DNA of 64,000 nucleotides from NCBI GenBank assembly GCA_963277665.1, contig OY728136.1:1971720576-1971784575 (forward strand), given 5' to 3'. Every line of letters starts with the position of its first letter. Within the stretch, counting starts at the first letter, position 1. This document shows, in pieces, positions 34,058-46,096 of this stretch. A program made the position numbers and the translations under genes. The DNA is from Viscum album. Taxonomy: Eukaryota > Streptophyta > Magnoliopsida > Santalales > Viscaceae. The notes below the pieces were generated by a model. That model searched no databases and was not told the origin of the DNA. It worked only from the letters and a program-made list of their open reading frames with translations.

Positions 34058-37000
34058 TGTAGAGACCCGAAGCTTGACTTACATTGACATTACATTACTT
34101 TTTCGGAATACTTAGTACATATCAAAAACACACACACAAGGACCGTAATATTTTAGTGTCTTTGGAAACTCGGAATATAATCTTCTAATTGTGGTGAAAG
34201 ATCTTCAACATCTCCCATAATTATCTCATTTTTTTTAAACCTAAATCCTTTCTTTATGTCCTAGGGAAGAAAAAAAACATAAAAGGGTGAGCTCAAATTC
34301 TCAGTAAGGGTAAAAAAATAAATATCAATCACGTCATATTAATAAGAACATAATTTTTGGAAATCTTAACCTGCAAAAGAGATCATAATTTCATAACATG
34401 GGATAAATCATAGTAGTGAAATGTAATCCCAATAATCATAACATAAAACATGAAACTATTTGTCATACACACATAATCATATAGAATCATTTCTAATTAG
34501 TCAAGACTCATTGCCAATACTATCTTAGTGGACGAAGTCCCTTTCTGAACCGAGTTCACTCCTCGTTTCAGTCCTGTTTCACTGAACCGGTATAACCTAC
34601 CGTTCCAGCGATGTCTATATCATGAGATATAAAATATTTACCCAATGAATTGGAGGGAGATATAGGTCCCACCCATATCATAATGATACCAGTTTTATGT
34701 GTGCCACAAAATCATAAACCATACATCATAGTATAACCCATGTAATAAAAATGGGATTCTTAAACATTGTGACATCATAAAACAATTCATATAAGATAAA
34801 GGAATTCATAAAAATAATTCCATCACAACATAATCAAATAAATGTAATAATAGGTATAAAAACAGAACCCTTTATTTTCTTAGATGGAAAATAATTTTGA
34901 TAAAACACTTGAACTCCATCTTTGATGAAAATATCCTTTCTACTTCAAAAACACTTTTCATATCTTAACATGTCATAAAATTATAACTAAAATAAGTTGA
35001 TTAAAAATAAACTTGAAAACTTATAAGGGAAGCTTCTTGGAAATAATGTTTTAAAATTCCATTCATGTCGTATAAGTTAAAAGAAAACATTCTTCTCGTA
35101 CTTTTGTCAGAAAAGTCAAAACGTACCTCGTATGAAAAACGACAAAAGATCCATTTCATATCTTTTACTAAAAACTCACCGAAGGGTAAAATTGGATATA
35201 AACTATTTTAGAAGGATATAAATATTACATATTGGGGAAACATGGATTTGGATGATAAAATACACCCCAGTAAATACCAATGTATAAACAATCTCGGATA
35301 AAAATGAGATTGTGATATTTCCCATACCTTAGGTCCAATTTGCTTCGTATGTGTCTGAACCTCCTGTATAATGATTTAAATAATGTTATTGACTTATTCC
35401 AGAATCATAATTATTGTTATGATATCATATATGGTCATATTCTTTGGTTCTTATTAGTAATATATCATTACTACTTGTTATTCAGGTGTTTATTACTTTT
35501 TGTTCTTATGCATGTTTTGTCGAATAAATTCTTATTCTTCTATTTAGGTTATAGATACCTCATTTCCAGAATGGTATTAGTGTAATATATATCATATTCA
35601 TTCATTCAATTCATTTATATAATCATTATGCAATGAAGATCATGTAGAACGAGTCGCATCACATCGTGGAGACGGTATTCCGTACGTACGCACGAGTGAT
35701 GATATCGTTCCTATGATCGTGGAATTGTATTGGAGTGTATGTATACTATTTAAGAATTAATATCACATTATAATAGTCATATATAGTCATTATTTACACC
35801 ATTATACCCATCCAAGTAAGGTGGTGGTGGAAAATAGATTACACTACGGCGTGGAGACGATATTCCGTACGTACACACGCGCGGTGATTTCTTTTTCCGT
35901 AGGATGGATAGATGGTGAAATAGTGTTGTTTAATACGTATAATAACATATTCGTATATGAGTGATACTTATTTTATTACTTAATAATGAAACAACTAAAT
36001 AAGAAGAAGTGGAAGAAGAAATAAACATGAAAGAATCAGTAACGGACATTACCTCTTCTTTGAAGTGCTTCTTTGAGACCTCCTTTTAGGGCACTAAAAT
36101 ATGTCTTTGAAGAAGACCAGAACCTCTAGGATGTTTATAGGGAAGTGGAGAGGAGAAATTGGCAGGGGTTGGCCGAGCTTGAAGGCTCAATGTGGTGTGA
36201 GGAAGAGGGGGAGGAGGTGCCCTTTTATAAGGGAGGAGAGGGGCTCCTTTGGAAAAACTAAAAATATTATTTTATTATAAAGTCAAGTTCGGTTTTAAAT
36301 AGCTCCAAATTGATTTATTTCTAAGCTAAGGTGGGGATGGGTCTAAATACTCTCATCCAATAGAATTTAGACAAATTTATGTTCCAATTTTAACCTTATC
36401 ATTTAGATTTAACATTAAGTTAAATAATTTTACTTTTACCGTGTCTTCTTGTGTTCTTATACTATAATGTTAATAAACTTACAATAACAAGACAAAAGAA
36501 CCCCAAGTTGTTTATTATTAATATATATAACCTTATCTAAGTCATTTTGACGAACCTTAGATTTTTAGGAATAAAATAAAAATTAATAATATATTATTTG
36601 TTTTAAAAAATATTTTATGTCAATTTTGACACTATTTAGTAATTGATTTTTGTGAAAATCATAACAGAATTATTAGTTCGAAAAAAGTTAATTAAATCAA
36701 TATTGACATGTCATATTAACCTATAAAATTAGTGGAATTCATAAAAAGTCTAAAATTACATTTATTTCGGTATTTATAACATCAATTATGTCAACATTTC
36801 ATTAATAAGATAATTACTGCATCATCTTTGTGTCATAAATAAATTAAATTATTTAATGTCTAAAAATTAAAAATAAAAGATCATTATGTAGGAAATATTA
36901 TTATATTTCTAATTAATATTTAAAATCATATTTATATTATGTATAACCCTAAATTAAAAATGTTTTAGTAATTAAACTTTGATTTTAACTCTTTTAACTC

Positions 37001-37451
37001 TTCTTTGAATTAAATAATAATAAATGTCCTAATCTAATCCAAGTGGGCCTAAATGGTCATATTTTATTCCTAAGGTTGTTTTTGGTCTAATTACACTTAT
37101 ACAATAGAATTAGGACATGTGTTAGGGTAATAATAATATCATTTTTACCCTTACTTACCCTATTTACTTTTAACCGTGGTAAAAAAAATTAAAAAGTTGC
37201 TATTCACCAAAAATTATTTTCATCTCATTGAACCACATTTTACTTACTTACATCAACCGTGTCTCTCGGATTTTTGAAATTCCACTCACAGAAGTGGTAA
37301 AATTAAGTTTTATGAAAAATTCATTTTTTTAACTACCACTTAGTGGTTTCACTATTCATCAAAAAAATGAATGTTTCCAGAAAAATACCAAAAATTAGAC
37401 CTAAGCTATATTTGATATTATGAACTCAAAAATGATGTCTATTTTACCAAA
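34058..37451 (-). repeat. Array LTR2 (inner, truncated, about 3.39 kb)
   Basis: Starts TGTAGAGACCC and follows LTR1 closely until TTTTACCAAAATTATGAAACG at about 37443-37463, where it jumps into internal sequence equivalent to 31967. About 1.08 kb is missing: the last 0.94 kb of the LTR (with the TTGCG palindrome cluster and U3 start) plus the polypurine tract and 130 bp of internal region. TATA (36222-36229), both donor-like blocks and both CGTACGTACG blocks (35666-35695 and 35850-35885) are kept. Confidence 0.9.
36222..36229 (-). promoter_or_regulatory. Array LTR2 TATA box
   Basis: The minus strand reads TTATAAAAGGGC as in LTR1, with the same pyrimidine-rich leader. It would drive internal A. 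Because the upstream U3 end of LTR2 is deleted, this copy lacks the palindrome cluster. Confidence 0.7.
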
Positions 37452-37995
37452 ATTATGAAACGTAATGGTTACCCAAATAAACTAATCACTGGGTTTCCAC
37501 ATAGGTGAAAATATGGATATGGAAGAGAAATCTAACCATCAAGTTCTGATGGAGAGTAGTAGAGAACATGGATATGGAAAAGCCAGCAATCACAAAGCCA
37601 TAAATTTGTGACGATCTAAGGTACCATCTGATTCATCAGATAGAAGAGCACTGGGACAACATTTTTGGCTTTCAAGATCATTTCCCTAAAGTTGATGAAA
37701 TTTAAATTACCAGAAATACTTCAGTGATTTTGGTATAGTCTCACCGTTTGTCGTTCTTTGGGCAATTTCCACTTCAACTCTTAAATAAATGAAGTTGAAT
37801 TTGTCATTCGTGATGTGTTAGCAGATCATGTGATAGAATGATGGGTCATTCCATCTGTCTCAAACAAAAGGTTAGAAATGTTATCCAAAAATACATAAGT
37901 CCATCTATAGTGAGATTAATCATATATGGTTCTTAAAATGGACTTATACTTCATATATCATACTCCTTAATATAATAAAACTAGTTTCTACTAAA

Positions 37996-38117
37996 CAGGG
38001 ACATCGTGTAGGCCAGTGGTAGGCGATAAAGGCCAGTCGCACTTCGGTTGTGGGTTTGATTCCCACATCCTTGTCCGACGCGATGGGATGTCGCCCGTCC
38101 TGCAGGTTGTCCATTTT
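37996..38117 (+). mobile_element. tRNA-derived SINE-like unit in internal B
   Basis: Same unit as in internal A, with GGCCAGTGGTAGGCG and GTGGGTTTGATTCCCAC (T-arm-like hairpin). CTAAA on both sides (37991-37995 and 38118-38122). A chance 74-codon minus frame (37981-38205) crosses it and is not taken as a gene. Confidence 0.62.
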
Positions 38118-38767
38118 CTAAAGATATATTACTATAAGTTCCCATCAATAATATCAAAAATGTTTTATCCTTAAACAATACTAACTTATGTCCAACATAA
38201 TCCATTCCAATATTTAGGATTATCTAAAATACTTCGGTCCGAGCTCATAGTATAATGAAAATGATCACGTGAATGCCATCATTTATCCCCCATATATCAT
38301 AAGATATATCTTGTTGGTCAAATTACAAACATGTGAATACCTTAATCATGTATTCTCTTGAAGAATGAATACCCATTGAACCTTAGTGAAAACATGAATG
38401 CAGTCAAAAGTTAACTCTTTCCACATACCAAAATCCAAAAAATTATATATACTCAAACCATGATATAACCTTCTATTTATATCAGTCATGAGCTCATGAA
38501 TACTATCAAACATTTAATTTTCTCCTTATCCCTTCATTATGCGCATATTATCTACCTTCAAAAAATATCTGAATAACCTTTCATGGATACTGGTACCATT
38601 AATCATACACTTTCAAAACTCAAGGAAAGACAACAGTGTAACAATCCTTAGATGTCTCTTTATTCCATAGTACCATGAGATTACTTATACAACATTACAC
38701 ATGATAAACATGTAATCATTCCACTACATTCTTAAACCATTGACCAAGCTTCAACAATTCTTTCATC

Positions 38768-39301
38768 TCACATATCATTTGTAGTCTCTTCATCATAATC
38801 AACATAAATACTACCCATACGACCATACTGATTCTCTTCATTAGACTTTCCCTTAGGGAATTGGTTTTCATAATGCTCGTACATTCCACATTTAAAACAT
38901 TTAACCATTGTTGATGTCATAGAAATACCATTATCCTCATCCCTGGTGTTAACTGAACCTTTTCCTTTGCACTTACTGGCTTTGTGTCCTTCTTTTCTAC
39001 ACCCAAAGCATCTTCCAGTTCCTTTGAAACATTCTCCTTGATGCCTCTTCCCACATGATTTATATAGGGGAAATTGAACTTTCTTTCCTCTATGATCATC
39101 ATGAAACTCCATCATTCTCTTATTAGCCGAGTCAGGAAAATTAACAAATTTTACTTTATTGATCATATTATGATATTGCTGATTCAGCATAACAATGATG
39201 TTTGGACTTCCAAATCCCATTTCATTTGGTTGCTCATGATGTATATCATTCCATTGTCCATCATATCCTCCATTATCGTGAATCATCTTGTTTCCATCCA
39301 T
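38768..39301 (-). CDS. Stand-alone nucleocapsid-like (zinc-knuckle) gag protein, intact copy
   Basis: 177 residues, the only open copy of the array's gene. Residues 1-75 (from MDGNKM) are acidic to mixed, with no recognised domain. From about 77 come three Cys/His knuckles: CKSCGKRHQGEC (CX2CX3HX3C), CFGCRKEGHKASKC (canonical CX2CX4HX4C) and CFKCGMYEHYENQF (CX2CX4HX4F, last Cys missing). The C-terminus is acidic (DYDEETTND). Full plant Ty3/gypsy gag has a capsid domain of some 250 residues before the knuckles; it is absent, so the element kept only the RNA-binding part. Likely role, inferred: binds element RNA and helps its packaging into particles made by an autonomous relative. ATG chosen because it follows the conserved acceptor-like TTTTAG by four bases in all three units. 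Confidence 0.75.
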   Translation of the reverse strand: MDGNKMIHDNGGYDGQWNDIHHEQPNEMGFGSPNIIVMLNQQYHNMINKVKFVNFPDSANKRMMEFHDDHRGKKVQFPLYKSCGKRHQGECFKGTGRCFGCRKEGHKASKCKGKGSVNTRDEDNGISMTSTMVKCFKCGMYEHYENQFPKGKSNEENQYGRMGSIYVDYDEETTNDM

Positions 39302-39304
39302 TTT

Positions 39305-39312
39305 CTAAAACC
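39305..39312 (-). promoter_or_regulatory. Acceptor-like site before unit B gag ATG
   Basis: The minus strand reads TTTTTGGGTTTTAG/AAAATGG, identical to unit A. Confidence 0.5.
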
Positions 39313-39529
39313 CAAAAAGAATAGTTTGAGAGGAAAAAATCATAATAAAGGGGGAGTAACTTCAATATCTAACATCTTTGGTCTAATCTAATATCGTTAC
39401 CATAGTTCTAGGACTATATCCTATACGTATACTTTTCCTTAGGGACATCCCTAGACATACCTTAGAAATATCTCTAGGGATCTTACTAACGTTTTTGCAT
39501 CATAGTTTCCAAAGGTTGACTAAACATTT

Positions 39530-39541
39530 CCTCTGATACCA
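39530..39541 (-). promoter_or_regulatory. PBS of internal B
   Basis: TGGTATCAGAGG on the minus strand, identical to that of internal A. Confidence 0.9.
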
Positions 39542-41706
39542 ACTGTAGAGACCCGAAGCTTGACTTAAATTGAGATTACATTATTTTGCGGAATACTTAG
39601 TACATAACAAAAACACACACACAAGGACCATAATAGTTTAGTGTCTTTGGAAACTCAGAATATAATCTTCTAATCGTGGTGAAAGATCTTCAACATCTCC
39701 CATAAAGATCTTATTTTATTAAACTTAAATCCTTTATTTATGTCTTGGGAAAGAAAAAAACAAGAAAGGGTGATCTCAAATGCTCATTAAGGGTAAACAA
39801 AAGAAATATCAATCACGTCATATTAATAAGAACATATCTTTTGGAAATCTTAACCTGCAAAAGAGATCATAATTTCATAACATGGGATAAATCATAGTAG
39901 TGAAATGTAATCCCAATAATCATAACATAAAACATGAAACTTTTTGGCATACACACATAATCATAGAGAATCATTTCTTATTAGTCAAGACGCATTGTCA
40001 TGACTATCTTAGTGGACGAAGTCCCTTTCTGAATCGAGTTCACTCCTCGTTTCAGTCCGGTTTCACTGAACCGGTATAACCTACCGTTCCAGCCATGTCT
40101 ATATCATGAGATATAAAATCTTTACCCAATGCATTGGAGGGAGATATAGGTCCCACACATCTCATAATGATACCATTTTTATGTGTGCCACAAAATCATA
40201 AACCATACATCATAGTATAACCCATGTAATAAAAATGGGATTCTTAAACATTGTGACATCATAAAACAATTCATATAAGATAAAGGAATTCATAAAAATA
40301 ATTCCATCAGAACATAATCAAATAAATGTAATAATAGGTATAAAAACCGAACCCTTTATTATCTTATATGGAAAATAATTTTGATAAAACACTTGAACTC
40401 CATTATTGAGGAAAATATCCTTTCTACTTCAAAAACACATTTCATTTCTTAACATGTCATAAAATTATAACTAAAAGAAGTTGATCAAAAATAAACTTGA
40501 AAACTTATAAGGTAAGATTCTTGGAAATAATGTTTTATAATTCCATTCATGTCGTATATGTTAAAAGAAAACATTTTTCTCGTACTTTTGTCAGAAAAGT
40601 CAAAAAGTTCCTCGTACGAAAAACGACAAAAGATTCCTTTCATATCTTTTACTAAAAACTCACCGAAGGGTAAAATTGGACATAAACTATTTTATAAGGA
40701 TATAAATATTACATATTGGGGAAACATGGATGTGGATGATAAAATCCACCCTAGTAAATACCAAAGTATAAACAATCTCGGATAAAAATGAGATTGTGAT
40801 ATTTCCCTTGCCTTAGGTCTGATTTGCTTCATAAGTGTCCAAACATCCTGTATAATGATTTAAATAATGTCATTGACTTATTCCCGAATCATACTTATTG
40901 TTATGATATCATATATGGTCATATTCTTAGCTTCTTATTAATAATATATCATTACTACTTGTTATTCGGGAGTTTATTACTTTTTGTTCTTATGCGTGTT
41001 TTGTCGAATAAATTATTATTCTTCTCTTTAGGTTATAGATACCTCATTTCCAGAAGGGTATTAGTGTAATATATATCATATTCATTCATTCAATTCATTT
41101 ATATAATCATTATGCAATGAAGATCATGTAGAACGAGTCGCATCACATCGTGGAGACGGTATTCCGTACGTATGCACGAGTGATGATATCGTTCCTATGA
41201 TCGTGGAATTGTATTGGAGTGTATGTATACTATTTCATAATCAATATCACTTTATAATAGTCATATATACTCATTATTTACACCATTATACCCATCCAAG
41301 TAAGGTGGTGGTGGAAAATAGATTACACCACGGTGTGGAGACGGTATTCCGTACGTACGCACGCGCGGTGATTTCATTTTTCGTAGGATGGATAGATGGT
41401 GAAATAGGGTTGTTTCATACTTATAATAACATATCAGTATATGAGTGATACTGATGTTATTACTTCATAATTAAACAACTAAATAAGAAGAAGTGGAAAC
41501 AGAAATAAAGATGAAAGAATCGGTAACGGACATTACCTCTTCTTTGAAGTGCTTCTTTGAGACCTCCTTTTAGGGAACTAAAATAGGTCTTTGAAGAAGA
41601 TCAGAACCTCTAGGATGTTTCTAGGGAAGTTGAGAGGAGAAATTTCCAGGGGTTGGCCGAGCTTGAAGGCTCAAAGTGGTGGGAGGAATAGGGGGAGGAG
41701 GTTCCC

Positions 41707-41714
41707 TTTTATAA
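41707..41714 (-). promoter_or_regulatory. Array LTR3 TATA box
   Basis: Minus-strand TTATAAAAGGGAAC. It would drive internal B, the unit with the intact gag-like gene. Confidence 0.7.
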
Positions 41715-43554
41715 GGGAGGAGAGGGGCTCCTTTGGAAAAACTAAAAATATTATTTTATTATAAAGTCAAGTTCGGTTTTAAATAGCTCCAAATTAATTT
41801 ATTTATAATCTAAGGTGGGTATGGTTCTAAATACTCTCATACAATATAATTTAGACAAATTTAGGTTCCTATTTTAACCTTATCATTTAGATTTAACATT
41901 AAGTTAAATAATTTTACTTTTACCGTGTCTTCTTGTGTTCTTATACTATAAGGTTAATAAACTTACTGTAACAAGACAAAAAAACCCCAAGTTGTTTATT
42001 ATTAATATATATAACCTTATCTAAGTCATTTTTACGAACCTTAGATTTTTAGAAATAAAATAAAAATTAATAATATAATATTTGTTTTAAAAACTATTTT
42101 ATGTCAATTTTGACACTATTTAGTAATTGATTTTTGTGAAAATCATAACAGAATGATTAGTTCTAACAAAGTTAATTAAATCAATACTAACATGTTATAT
42201 TAAACTATAAAATTAATTTAATTAATAAAAAGTCTCAAATTAAATTTATTTGGGTATTTATAACATCAATTATGTCAATATTTCATTAATAAGATAATTA
42301 CTGCATCGTCTTTGTGTCATATATAAATTAAATTATTTAATGACTAAAAATTATAAATAAAATATCATTATGTAGGAAATATTATTAGATTTCTAATGAA
42401 TATTTACAATCGTATTTCTATTATGTATAACCCTATATTAAAAATGTTTTAGTAAATAAACATTGAATTTAACTCTTTTAACTCTTCTTTGAATTAAATA
42501 ATAATAAATGTCCTAATCTAATCCATGTGGGCCTAAATGGTCATATTTTATTCCTAAGGTTGTTTTAGGTCGAATTACACTCATCCAATAGAATTAGGAC
42601 ATGTGTTAGGGTGATAATAATATCATTTTTACCCTTAATTATCCTATTTACTTTTAACCGTGGTAAAAAAAGTAAAAAGTTACTATTCACCAAAAATTAT
42701 TTTCATCTCATTGAACCACATTTTACTTACTTACATCAACCATGTCTCTCGGATTTTTGAAATTCCACTCACAGAAGTGGTAAAATTAAGTTTTATGAAA
42801 AATTCATTTTTTTTAACTACCACTTTGTGGTTTCACTATTCATCAAAAAAATGAAAGTTTCCAGAAAAATACCAAAAATTAGCCCTAAGCTATATTTGAT
42901 ATTATGAACTCAAAAATGATGTCTATTTTACCAAATTCAAAACATATCAGTTGCATTAATTAATTTAAAAATTAATTCCCGTCGTCAAATCAAATAGCGT
43001 GTTCTTAAGAGAAAATAACTATGAAAAGATTGACACTTGTTTATGTCTGGTTTAAATGTGAAATTACATCCAATGACCAAAATTGTATTAAATTGTAAAA
43101 ATATATTCTAAATATACTTTAAAACCACTCAAATGAATAATTTATCACTATTAATTATTTCTATTGAAAAATTTGTTTTTAATTAAAATATAGCGTGTTT
43201 TTACTATTCATCAAAATATGAAAGTTACCAGAATGATATGAAAATTTATCCAAAGTAATTTTTTATTTCATGATTCCAAATAAGAATTTTATTTTTTCAA
43301 ATTGAACTTATAAAAATTTCAAAAATTAGATTTAATGTGGGTGCGCCATCAAAAGGCGGCAAAACTACATTTTTTGAAAAATACTTATTTTACCCAAATA
43401 AATTATTTTGTTCTTATACCATGTTTTAGAAATTCTGAAAGACAAATAATAATGTTATAAGATTCAAAATTTAGTTAATACTGTTCATAACGGCTAGTTC
43501 ATAATAATATTATAATAATATATCATTGTTTAGTAAAACCTGGTATTGCGTACA

Positions 43555-43830
43555 ACACACGCTATCGAGGAAGGTCCTGATTGCGTGTAATGCAAGCCAA
43601 GTTAGGGTTGCGTGTTGTGCAAGAATCATTCGTTGTTTCATATAACATAATCCAAAAATATTTTATTTATACATTGTATGTATATATATATATATAATCA
43701 ATGTTGCGTAGAATAACTATTATCAAAATTGTGTGTAACACGATCCATGAATGGTGTTGTGTATACTCCAAGCTAATACGGTGTTGCGTATAGTGCAAGG
43801 TAATCTTGGTGTTGCATACAACACAAGACA
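43555..43830. repeat. Array LTR3 cluster of TTGCG...GCAA palindromes
   Basis: Same arrangement as in LTR1, with point changes (for example TTGTGTATACTCCAAG in one copy). Includes a (TA)n run near 43682. Confidence 0.62.
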
Positions 43831-43877
43831 TTAATGAAATTAAAAGAATATTTTTCATAAAATCTCGGGGTGTTACA

Positions 43878-43892
43878 TTCTACCCCCCTTAA
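43878..43892 (-). promoter_or_regulatory. Polypurine tract of internal C
   Basis: The minus strand reads TTAAGGGGGGTAGAA just before the LTR3 start, as in internal A. Confidence 0.88.
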
Positions 43893-44551
43893 AATGAATT
43901 TCGCCCTCGAAATTTGTCGGGGTTATAAATGGTTTACTATTTGAAAGTTTCTTTAATAGAAACCCACATCGTAAAAAGGAATACCAAAGCCAATATTTAA
44001 AAACAAAAGTATGAAACGTAACAGTTACCCAAGTAAACTAATCACTGGGTTTCCACATAGGTGAAAATATGGATATGGAAGAGAAATCTAACCATCATGT
44101 TCTGATGGAGAGTAGTAGAGAACATGGCTATGGAAAAGCCATCAATCACAAAGCCATAAATTTGTGACAATCTGAGGTACCATCTGATTCATCAGATATA
44201 AGAGCACTAGGACAACATTTTTGGTTTTCAATATCATTTCCCTAAAGTTGATGAAATTGGAATTAGAAGAAATACTTTCATGATTTTGGTATAGTCTCAC
44301 CGTTTGTCGTTCTTTGGACAATTTCCACTTCATCTCTTAAAGAAATGAAGTTGAATTTGTCATTCGTGATGTGTTAGCAGATCATGTGATAGAATGATGG
44401 TTCATTCCATCTGTCTCAATCAAAAGGTTAGAAAAGTTATCAGAAAATACATAAGTCCATCTATAGTGAGATTAATCATATATGGTTCCTAAAATGGACT
44501 TATACTTTATATGTCAAACTTCTTAATATAATAAAACTAGTTTCTACTAAA

Positions 44552-44673
44552 CAGGGACTTCCTGTAGGCCAGTGGTAGGCGATAAAGGCCAGTCGTACTT
44601 CAGTTGTGCGTTTGATTCCTACAGCCTTGTCCGACGCGATGGGCTGTCGCCCGTCCTGCAGGTTGTCCTTTTT
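44552..44673 (+). mobile_element. tRNA-derived SINE-like unit in internal C
   Basis: Same unit and same CTAAA borders (44547-44551 and 44674-44678) as in internals A and B. B-box reads GCGTTTGATTCC, one change from the others. Confidence 0.6.
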
Positions 44674-45323
44674 CTAAAGCTATATTACTATAACATCCCA
44701 TCAACAATATCAAAAAGTTTTATCCTTAAAAAATACTAACTTATGTCCAACATAATCCATTCCAATCTTTAGGATTATCTAAAATACTTTGGTCCAAGCT
44801 CATAGTATAAAGAAAATGATCACGTGAATGCCATCATTTATCCCTCATATATCATAAGATATATCTCGTTGGTCAAATTACAAACAAGTGAATACCTTAA
44901 TCATGTATTCTCTTGAAGAATGAATACCCATTGAACCTTCGTGAAAACATGAATGCAGTCAAAAGTTGACTCTTTCCACATACCAAAATCCAAAAAAAAT
45001 CTATATACTCAAACCATGATATAACCTTCTCCTTATATCAGTCATGAGCTCATGAATACTATCAAACATTTAATTTTCTCCTTATCCCTTCATTATGCGC
45101 ATATCATCTACATTCAAAAAATATCTGAATAACCTTTCATGGATACTGGTACCATTAATCTTACACTTTCAAAACTCAAGGAAAGACAATAGTGTAATAA
45201 TCCTTAGACGTCTCTTTATTCCATAGTACCATTATATTACTTATACAACATTACACATGATAAACATGTAATCATTCAACTACATTCTTAAACCATTGAC
45301 CGAGCTTCAACAATTCTTTCATC

Positions 45324-45856
45324 TCACATATCATTTGTAGTCTCTTCATCATCATCAACATAAATACTACCCATAAGACCATACTGATTCTCTTCATGAG
45401 ACTTTCCCTTAGGGCATTGGTTTTCATAATGTCCGTACATTCCACATTTAAAACATTTAACCATTGTTGATTCGTAGCAATACCATTATCCTCATCCCTC
45501 GTTTTAAGTGAACCTTTTCCTTTGCACTTACTGGCTTTGTGTCCTTCTTTTCCACACCCAAAGCATCTTCCAGTTCCTTTGAAACATTCTCCTTGATGCC
45601 TCTTCCCACATGATTTACATAGGGGAAATTGAACTTTCTTTCCTCTATGATCATCATGAAACTCCATCTTTATCTTATTAGCCGAGTCAGGAAACTTAAC
45701 AAATTTTACTTTATTGATCATATTATGAGATTTCTAATTCGGCATAATAATGATGTTTGGACTTCCAAATCCCATTTTATTTGGTTGGTCATGAAGAATA
45801 TCATTCCATTGTCCATCATATCCTCCATTATCGTGACTCATCTTGTTTCCAGCCAT
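45324..45856 (-). pseudogene. Gag-like nucleocapsid protein of unit C, stop and frameshift
   Basis: Starts MAGNKM like unit A. A TAG follows MPN at about 45736, then the frame is open through MINKVKF and the first two intact knuckles. A one-base deletion near 45472 (GTTGATTCG for GTTGATGTCG) shifts the frame before the third knuckle, so the annotated 149-codon open stretch (45272-45721) ends in an unrelated reading. The disabling changes differ from those in unit A, so units A and C were broken independently, after duplication. Confidence 0.8.
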
Positions 45857-45859
45857 TTT

Positions 45860-45867
45860 CTAAAACC
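45860..45867 (-). promoter_or_regulatory. Acceptor-like site before unit C gag ATG
   Basis: TTTTTGGGTTTTAG/AAAATGG on the minus strand, identical to units A and B. Confidence 0.5.
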
Positions 45868-46084
45868 CAAAAAGAATAGTGTGAGAGGTAAAAATCATAA
45901 TAAAGGGGGAGTAACTTTATTATCTAACATCTTTGGTTTAATCTAATATTGTTACCATAGTTCTAGGACTATATCCTATACGTATACTTATCCTTAGGGA
46001 CATCCCTAAACATACCTTAGAAATTTTTCTAGGGATCTTACTAACGTTTTCGCATCCTAGTTTCCAAAGGTTGACTAAACTTTT

Positions 46085-46096
46085 CCTTTGATACCA
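46085..46096 (-). promoter_or_regulatory. PBS of internal C
   Basis: TGGTATCAAAGG on the minus strand, one change from units A and B. Confidence 0.85.

Larger units (their letters stand above)
37452..39543 (-). other. Array internal region B (2092 bp, polypurine tract deleted)
   Basis: Begins at the deletion junction, so it lacks the polypurine tract and could not be copied as a unit with its own 3' LTR. It keeps the SINE-like unit (37996-38117), the only uninterrupted gag-like gene (38768-39301), the acceptor-like site and the PBS (39530-39541). The stretches 37452-37990 and 38123-38767 have no coding signal. Confidence 0.85.
39544..43877 (-). repeat. Array LTR3 (4334 bp, inner, complete)
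   Basis: TGTAGAGACCC to CGGGGTGTTACA on the plus strand. 5' LTR for internal B and 3' LTR for internal C. It carries the palindrome cluster (43555-43830), TATA (41707-41714), both donor-like blocks and two CGTACGTACG blocks (41149-41180 and 41333-41370). In its first 1.5 kb it shares several single-base states with LTR2 against LTR1 and LTR4 (see findings). Frames such as 40549-40785, 40824-41069 and 41197-41448 are repeated in the other LTRs and are not taken as genes. Confidence 0.93.

Noticed and set aside
37981..38205. 74-codon minus frame with Cys and Arg
   Set aside because: It crosses the SINE-like unit and is not open in the sister copies at 32513 and 44553.
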